From JAEUJM01 sp044221555 (GTDB lineage: Bacteria; Actinomycetota; Acidimicrobiia; Acidimicrobiales; DATDAH01): 64,000 nucleotides of DNA. Where the stretch lies: contig JBGAOY010000001.1 of assembly GCA_044221555.1 (NCBI GenBank), forward strand, positions 930,001-994,000. Reading direction: 5' to 3'. This document shows, one piece after another, positions 59,384-64,000 of the stretch (position 1 is the first letter of the stretch; every line of letters starts with the position of its first letter). The notes under the pieces were generated by a model, which had not been told where the DNA came from, did no database searches, and worked only from the letters and a program-made list of their open reading frames with translations. Position numbers and translations under genes: made by a program.

Positions 59384-60907
59384 TCAGCCCAGCTCGGCGC
59401 TGATCAACTGCCAGAGCTCCTCCCCCACCACCCGGGCCCCCCGCTCGTTGGTCAGCACGCCGTCGATGTAGACCGCACCGGGCTCGGCGTCGAGGGCGGC
59501 GCTGAGGTCGACCGCTCCGTCCCGCCCCTGGTCCGGCGCCGCCGCCAGCCGGCGGTACGCACCGCCGTCCCCGGTCACCCCCCGGGCCGCCTGCCAGGAG
59601 AACAGGGTGTCGACGCCGTGCTCCGCGGCCGCGAAGGCGGCGAGGTCCACGCTGCGGCGATGAAGGTCGGCCACCCGCTCCTCGAGGCCCGGCTCGTCGG
59701 CGGCCGCGGCCTGATAGCCGAACACGTGCTGGAGGCGGTCGAGCACGCGGTTCACCACGCTGGTCTCCCGGTAGTCGTCCCACCAGCCCTGGGCCTGCTC
59801 GCGGGCGCTGTCGCGACCCGTGAGGGCCTCGGTCACCCCCCGGACGTTGTAGTGGGTGGGGTCGCGGCTCGGGTCCTCGAGCTGCACCGCCACGTCGGCG
59901 GCACCGTCGTAGAACACGACGAGGTCCGGCGGGGGCCGCACGGCCAGTTCCTGCTCGAGCAGGAGCGCCGCCTGCCAGCTGGTGTAGCCAGGCTGGCCGA
60001 GGTTCACCGCGCGGATCGGCGTGCCGGCGTCCTCGGCCGCCCGCGCCACCTCCGACGGGACGGTGTGGAGGTCGCGCTGGCCCTCACCCCACAGCGCGGC
60101 GCCGCCGAGGAACCACACCTCGGGCGCGTCGGCGGGGAGGTCGTCGGGCTCGTAGGAGCGTCGCACGGCGCCCTGGGCCTGGATGTAGCGCCCGTCGGTC
60201 GCCGCGACGCGGCTCAGGATGAACGGGTGGAACTCGTAGTCGAGCGCCCGGAACTCCCGCCAGTAGTCACGGGCCCACCCGTCGCCGGCCATCGCGGGCG
60301 ATGCCGCCAGCTCGCCGGCGGTCTGCTCGGAGACCGCGGCCGCGACGGGCATGTCGTGGCTGCCGAACCACTCGTCCCAGGTCCAGCCCAGCGCGTAGTT
60401 GAGCACCAGCGCGATGACCACCCACCCGATCACCCGCACCGAGAGGTAGGCCACCCGAAACACCGGCCCGGGCGCCGCGCGCTCGCCCTCCGGGGCGTAC
60501 GGGCGCCGTGACGTGGGTGCACGGCCGTCCGACCGCGGGGCCCAGTGCCCGGCCGCGTGTGCGCGTCGGCCCGGGGTGAGCGGGTCACGACCGAACACCC
60601 TGGCCAGCACCGAGAGCGGCAGGAACACCAGTGCCTCGACCACGCCGAGGAGGACGGCGGTGAGCCCGTGGCCCACGGCCCGCCCCACCGCGGCGAGCAC
60701 GGCCTCGATCCGCGCCGCCACCGTGGGTCGGACCGCGGTGGCCACGGCCAAGAGCACCGCCACGACCGCGACCGCGAGCGCGGCCCCGCCCAGGCCGATC
60801 CACCCGAGCAGCGCGGCGATGGCGAACGGGGCGGCGACGCGCAGCAACGCCCGCCACGGGCGTGATGGTGCCGGCGCGGTCGGAGCGACCTCGTCCCAAC
60901 CGGTCAC
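59384..60907 (-). CDS. SGNH-like membrane protein, probable pseudoenzyme (third of a tandem triplet)
   Basis: The 507-residue protein has hydrophobic segments near residues 25-70, 85-110 and 175-200, then a periplasm-facing SGNH-type domain. The block I motif is FLGGAALWGEGQRD, with Ala270 where the two paralogs have the nucleophilic Ser. Block III is VVFYDGAAD against HGxNE in the others, and the terminal block has DGVLTNERGAR instead of D-x-x-HTNELGAR. So Ser, Asn and His are all replaced. It may be a structural partner of the active copies. The GTG start overlaps the upstream gene (GTGA). Confidence 0.78.
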   Translation of the reverse strand: MTGWDEVAPTAPAPSRPWRALLRVAAPFAIAALLGWIGLGGAALAVAVVAVLLAVATAVRPTVAARIEAVLAAVGRAVGHGLTAVLLGVVEALVFLPLSVLARVFGRDPLTPGRRAHAAGHWAPRSDGRAPTSRRPYAPEGERAAPGPVFRVAYLSVRVIGWVVIALVLNYALGWTWDEWFGSHDMPVAAAVSEQTAGELAASPAMAGDGWARDYWREFRALDYEFHPFILSRVAATDGRYIQAQGAVRRSYEPDDLPADAPEVWFLGGAALWGEGQRDLHTVPSEVARAAEDAGTPIRAVNLGQPGYTSWQAALLLEQELAVRPPPDLVVFYDGAADVAVQLEDPSRDPTHYNVRGVTEALTGRDSAREQAQGWWDDYRETSVVNRVLDRLQHVFGYQAAAADEPGLEERVADLHRRSVDLAAFAAAEHGVDTLFSWQAARGVTGDGGAYRRLAAAPDQGRDGAVDLSAALDAEPGAVYIDGVLTNERGARVVGEELWQLISAELG

Positions 60908-62256
60908 GGCCCGCTCACCCCCGCCAGCCTGAGGGCCACGGAGGGCCACATGGCCTCGGCCACGAGCCGGGCGCCGAGCTCGTTCGTGTGGATCCCGTCG
61001 ATGAACACGGGGGACGGCGGGTCGTCGAGCGCGTCGGAGATGTCGATCCCGCCACCCACGCCGGCGACGCGGTCGGTCAGCTCGTCGTAGGGCAGCCACT
61101 CGCCGGTCGGCTGCCAGAACACCAGTGGCGCCATCCCGTGCTCTCCCGCCACGTGGTGCAGGAGCGCCATGGTGCGACGGTAGATGGCGTCGGCGTTGTC
61201 GACCGCCGCGGCCATCTCCTCGGGAGGGGGCTGGTAGTACGGCTCGTCGGCCCCCGCCGGTCGGATCGCCCCGAGCTGCTGGATGCCGTGGAGCAGCTTG
61301 TGGACCGCGCTGGTCTGCACGTAGTCGCGCCGCACGGACGGCTCACCGGCATCGACCTGCCCGGGCAGCGGTGGCGCCCAACCGAAGGCGTCGGCGATGA
61401 CGGTGAGCTGGAAGATCGTGGGTTGACGGCTCAGGTTCTCGGGCGCCTCGGTCTGGGTGGAGAGCTCGTTGAACCCGTGGTAGAAGACCACCAGGTCCGG
61501 GGGCGAGCGGTCGGCCAGCTCCCGCTCGAACACCAGGAGCTCCTGGAACGCCGAGTAGCCCCGGATGCCGAAGTTGACCACGCGCACGGGGGTCCCGGCG
61601 GCCTCGGCCAGGCGCGCCACCTCTGACGGGATCGTGTGCTGGTCACGCTGCCCCTCGCCCCACAGCGTCGAGCCACCGAAGAACCACACCACGGGCAGGT
61701 CGCGCCCATCGGCTCCCGACGGTTCGTAGGACTCCCGGATCCCGTCCTCGGTGTTCACGTAGCGCCCGTGCACCGGTGCCTCCCGCTGGCCGACGTAGGG
61801 CACGTAGGACCAACTCATGGCGGTGAGCTCCGCGAAGTAGCGCTCGGCCCACGGCGACCCGGCCATCGCCGGGAGATCCACCCGCGGGTCGTCGGTCGGC
61901 GGGAGGTCGGTCGCGGCCAATTGGAGCGCGTCGATGGGCCGGTCCGGCTCGGTCACCCGCTCCCACAGGGCACCCGCGACCCAGTCGACCGCCACGAGGA
62001 GCACCACGCACCCGACCGTGGCCGGCACCACGTGCACCACGGCGGAGCGCACACCCCGCCCGATCACCCGCAGGGCCCTTCCGGTGCGCTCGGCGACCAC
62101 GGCGACCGAGAGTGCCTCCCGGGCCCGCCCGGCGCGCTCGACCGCCCGGCTCGCCCGCCGCCGAAGGTGCGCGACGGTCGCGGGCCGCCCTGCCCGGAGC
62201 CACCACACCTGGCCGAACACGACCCCGGCGAGGACGAGGGCGACGACCGCGGTCAC
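60904..62256 (-). CDS. SGNH-family membrane-anchored acyl hydrolase/transferase-like protein
   Basis: The 450-residue protein starts VTAVVALVLAGVVFGQVWW, with a second hydrophobic segment near residue 70-90. The SGNH motifs are intact: WFFGGSTLWGEG with Ser196, NFGIRGYSAFQE, VVFYHGFNE and FIDGIHTNELGAR. Such domains outside the membrane add or remove acyl groups on polysaccharides. The GTG start overlaps the upstream paralog stop (GTGA). It is the middle of three tandem copies. Confidence 0.8.
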   Translation of the reverse strand: MTAVVALVLAGVVFGQVWWLRAGRPATVAHLRRRASRAVERAGRAREALSVAVVAERTGRALRVIGRGVRSAVVHVVPATVGCVVLLVAVDWVAGALWERVTEPDRPIDALQLAATDLPPTDDPRVDLPAMAGSPWAERYFAELTAMSWSYVPYVGQREAPVHGRYVNTEDGIRESYEPSGADGRDLPVVWFFGGSTLWGEGQRDQHTIPSEVARLAEAAGTPVRVVNFGIRGYSAFQELLVFERELADRSPPDLVVFYHGFNELSTQTEAPENLSRQPTIFQLTVIADAFGWAPPLPGQVDAGEPSVRRDYVQTSAVHKLLHGIQQLGAIRPAGADEPYYQPPPEEMAAAVDNADAIYRRTMALLHHVAGEHGMAPLVFWQPTGEWLPYDELTDRVAGVGGGIDISDALDDPPSPVFIDGIHTNELGARLVAEAMWPSVALRLAGVSGP

Positions 62257-63695
62257 GGTCCGGATGCCCCGTCGACCATCGGGGCGAGGTGCGCCCAGAT
62301 GGCGTCGGCCGACAGGCGGGCACCCAGCTCGTTGGTGTGGACCGCGTCGATGTAGATCGGCCCCGGCGGGTGCGCCAGCGCGTCGGAGATGTCGATCCCC
62401 CCACCGATCGCGGCCATCCGCTCGCTTTCTTCGTAGTACTGGCTCGACACCTCCTCGGTGCCGGCGGGCTGCCAGAAGATCGCGGTCGGCACGTCGTGGT
62501 CGCTGGCCTCGTGGCGGATCAGTGCGACGCTGCGCCGGTAGATCTGCTCGCTCTCCGCGGTGGCCCGCTCGATCGCGGCCGGCGTCGGCTGGTGCGGCGG
62601 CTCCTCGGCGCCGGCCGGTGGGGCCACGAGGCGCCCGCCGGCCCGGAGGAGGCGTGTCGCCACGCTCGTGCGCACGTACGCCTCCCGCACCGACGGCTCG
62701 GGGGGCGGTTGCTGGCCGGGCAGGGGTGGGGCGCGGTGGAACGCGTCGGCGGTCACGTCGATCTGGAAGATCGAGGGCTGCGAGCCCATGTTCGACGGCG
62801 ACTCCAACAAGCTGTAGACCTCGTTGATGCCGTGGTAGAAGACCACCAGGTCGGGCGGATCCCGCCGGGCCAGCGCCTGCTCGAACACCAGGAACTCCTG
62901 GAAGGTGGTGTAGCCCCGCACGCCGAAGTTCGACACCCGCAGGGTCACGCCGTCGGCCTCGGCCAGGCGGGCCACCTCCGACGGGATCGTGTGACCGTCG
63001 CGCTGGCCCTCCCCCCACAGGGTGGAGCCGCCGAAGAACCAGACGTCGACCGCGTCGTCCCCATCGGCCCCCGGTGGCTCGTACGACGCCCGGACACCAC
63101 CGACCGAGTTGATGTAGCGGCCGTGCACGGCCACCTCCCGCGGCCCGACGTAGGGCACGTAGGTGAAGGGCACCGCCGCGAGCTCGGCGAAGTAGCGCTC
63201 GGCCCAGGGCGACCCGGCCATGGCCGGTGCATCCACCCGATCGTCGGCGGCGGGCGGGAGCTCGGTGGTGGCCAGCGCCAAGGCGTCCGGGACGTCGACC
63301 GGGGTGCCCGCCAGGCGGTCCCACGCACGACCCAGGCCCCAGTCCAGGGCCACGAGCAGGGCCAGGCATCCCACCGCGGCGGGGACCAGGCGGGTCAGCG
63401 CCACCCCCGCCGCCCGCCCCGCGGCACCCGCCGCCCGCGCCGCTGCCCCCAACGCACGACCCGGGCTGCCCGTCGCGCGACTCGTGGTGCGACGATCCGG
63501 CCCGGTGAGCGCGGCCGCGATGGCGGCGGCGCGCTCCGGGGCACGCGGTGACAGCCAGGCGTACTGCAGGCAGGCGACCGCCACCACCGCGGCCAGCAGC
63601 GGGCCGACCACCAGCGCGGCCACGACCACCAACGGGATCAGCGGCACGCTCAACCACCCCGGAGACCGGCGTTCCCCATCCTGGCGTGCCGGCAT
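62253..63695 (-). CDS. SGNH-family membrane-anchored acyl hydrolase/transferase-like protein
   Basis: The 480-residue protein has a first hydrophobic block (LSVPLIPLVVVAALVVGPLL) and another near residue 105 (LVPAAVGCLALLVALDW). The catalytic set is complete: WFFGGSTLWGEG with Ser224, NFGVRGYTTFQE, VVFYHGINE and YIDAVHTNELGAR. ATG 63695 lies 7 bases after a -10 box and opens the three-gene operon. It probably acylates or deacylates the surface glycan; the acyl donor, perhaps supplied by a separate membrane protein, is not seen here. Confidence 0.8.
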   Translation of the reverse strand: MPARQDGERRSPGWLSVPLIPLVVVAALVVGPLLAAVVAVACLQYAWLSPRAPERAAAIAAALTGPDRRTTSRATGSPGRALGAAARAAGAAGRAAGVALTRLVPAAVGCLALLVALDWGLGRAWDRLAGTPVDVPDALALATTELPPAADDRVDAPAMAGSPWAERYFAELAAVPFTYVPYVGPREVAVHGRYINSVGGVRASYEPPGADGDDAVDVWFFGGSTLWGEGQRDGHTIPSEVARLAEADGVTLRVSNFGVRGYTTFQEFLVFEQALARRDPPDLVVFYHGINEVYSLLESPSNMGSQPSIFQIDVTADAFHRAPPLPGQQPPPEPSVREAYVRTSVATRLLRAGGRLVAPPAGAEEPPHQPTPAAIERATAESEQIYRRSVALIRHEASDHDVPTAIFWQPAGTEEVSSQYYEESERMAAIGGGIDISDALAHPPGPIYIDAVHTNELGARLSADAIWAHLAPMVDGASGP

Positions 63696-63702
63696 CGGCG
63701 CC

Positions 63703-63708
63703 ACAGTA
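63703..63708 (-). promoter_or_regulatory. -10 box TACTGT for the SGNH operon
   Basis: TACTGT on the minus strand ends 7 bases before ATG 63695. Confidence 0.42.
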
Positions 63709-63790
63709 GCGATGGCCTCTTCATGCCCGGCCGCGCCCGGCGACCGCACCCGGCGGCCCGGGCGCGCCCCCGAGCACCGGAGCCTGCCTC

Positions 63791-63796
63791 TAGTGT
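63791..63796 (+). promoter_or_regulatory. -10 box TAGTGT for the last, truncated gene
   Basis: TAGTGT ends 9 bases before ATG 63806 and is back to back with the SGNH operon promoter. Confidence 0.4.
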
Positions 63797-63805
63797 CAAC
63801 ACGCG

Positions 63806-64000
63806 ATGGCGCTCGACCGCTCGGTCCCGGCACGAGACGCCGGTCCAGGCGACCCGTCCGGGCACTGGCACGAGACCGCCCCCCCACGCTCGGTCGTCGC
63901 CCGGGCGCCGGCCGCGGCCTGGCCCGGTCTGGTCGTCGCCCTCGTGCTCGCGGCGGTGCTCGGGTCGTCCGGGCACGTCCCCGCCGCGGTCGGGGTCGTG
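63806..64000 (+). CDS. N-terminal fragment of an unrecognised, probably membrane-associated protein
   Basis: Only the first 65 codons are inside the window and the frame is still open at the edge. The start is MALDRSVPARDAGPGDPSGH, polar and likely cytoplasmic, followed by a hydrophobic stretch (AAAWPGLVVALVLAAVLGS) that looks like a first membrane helix. ATG 63806 is supported by a -10 box. It could be a polymerase, flippase or transporter, but no family motif is reached, so I do not assign one. Confidence 0.6.
   Translation, partial: MALDRSVPARDAGPGDPSGHWHETAPPRSVVARAPAAAWPGLVVALVLAAVLGSSGHVPAAVGVV

Noticed and set aside
60904..63657. 917-residue minus-strand frame covering two SGNH genes
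   Set aside because: Only the part below 62256 shows the SGNH fold; above that it is the out-of-frame shadow of the first SGNH gene, and a GTGA overlap marks the true junction.
1..64000. tRNA, rRNA and riboswitch genes
   Set aside because: I saw no tRNA-like cloverleaf, no rRNA sequence and no long structured leader; most leaders are only a few bases.

Overview
The window is very GC-rich actinobacterial DNA, packed with genes on both strands. The promoters are short -10-only boxes of the form TANNNT lying 6 to 10 bases before the start codon, so most messages look leaderless or nearly so. GTG and TTG starts are common and most genes inside operons overlap by 1 to 4 bases. Together this suggests an actinomycete-type chromosome, possibly Acidimicrobiia; I infer that lineage from style alone. 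I see no tRNA, rRNA, CRISPR array, insertion sequence or integrase, and no gene-free stretch longer than about 120 bases.

The whole window reads as one large cell-surface glycan locus. Left part (1-6.5 kb): the tail of an asparagine synthase, then an operon with an O-antigen polymerase/ligase-like membrane protein, a sialic-acid-type trio (neuB, neuC, neuA) and a full-length asparagine synthase. From 6.5 to 21.7 kb come two PMT-like membrane glycosyltransferases, several cytoplasmic glycosyltransferases (including two close paralogs), a nucleotide-sugar epimerase, a pyruvyl transferase and five methyltransferases. From 21.7 to 33.3 kb one long plus-strand operon encodes an ABC exporter followed by seven glycosyltransferase-type proteins, one of them a fusion of two GT4 enzymes. 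From 33.3 to 39.6 kb two minus-strand operons encode the initiating phosphosugar transferase, a PLP sugar aminotransferase, a methyltransferase, a PaaK/CapK-like adenylate-forming protein and two glycosyltransferases. A PIG-L deacetylase and a sorbosone-dehydrogenase-like beta-propeller follow.

The unusual part is 41.7-59.4 kb. It holds eight radical SAM proteins, all with an intact CX3CX2C cluster and an unusual SPASM/twitch-like cysteine region placed before the radical SAM core. Five of them also carry a C-terminal region that looks PAS-like to me. They are interleaved with a block of glycosyltransferases, four of which belong to one recognisable paralog family (a fifth member lies at 38.4 kb). 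No peptide precursor gene fits in the gaps, so I infer that these enzymes act on the glycan or its precursors, not on a RiPP. The last 4.3 kb is a tandem triplet of membrane-anchored SGNH-type acyl hydrolase/transferase-like proteins; the last in the operon has lost the catalytic Ser, Asn and His and looks like a pseudoenzyme. The window ends in the first 65 codons of a further plus-strand gene.

My working model: an undecaprenyl-linked repeat unit is started by the PglC-like transferase (35360-36214) and decorated by the glycosyltransferases, methyltransferases, pyruvyl transferase, deacetylase and SGNH proteins. It is flipped by the ABC exporter and polymerised by the Wzy-like protein. The radical SAM set would add an undescribed chemical modification. 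Two apparent reading-frame problems (near 17540 and near 54875) and three sets of mini-ORFs joined by four-base overlaps deserve checking.
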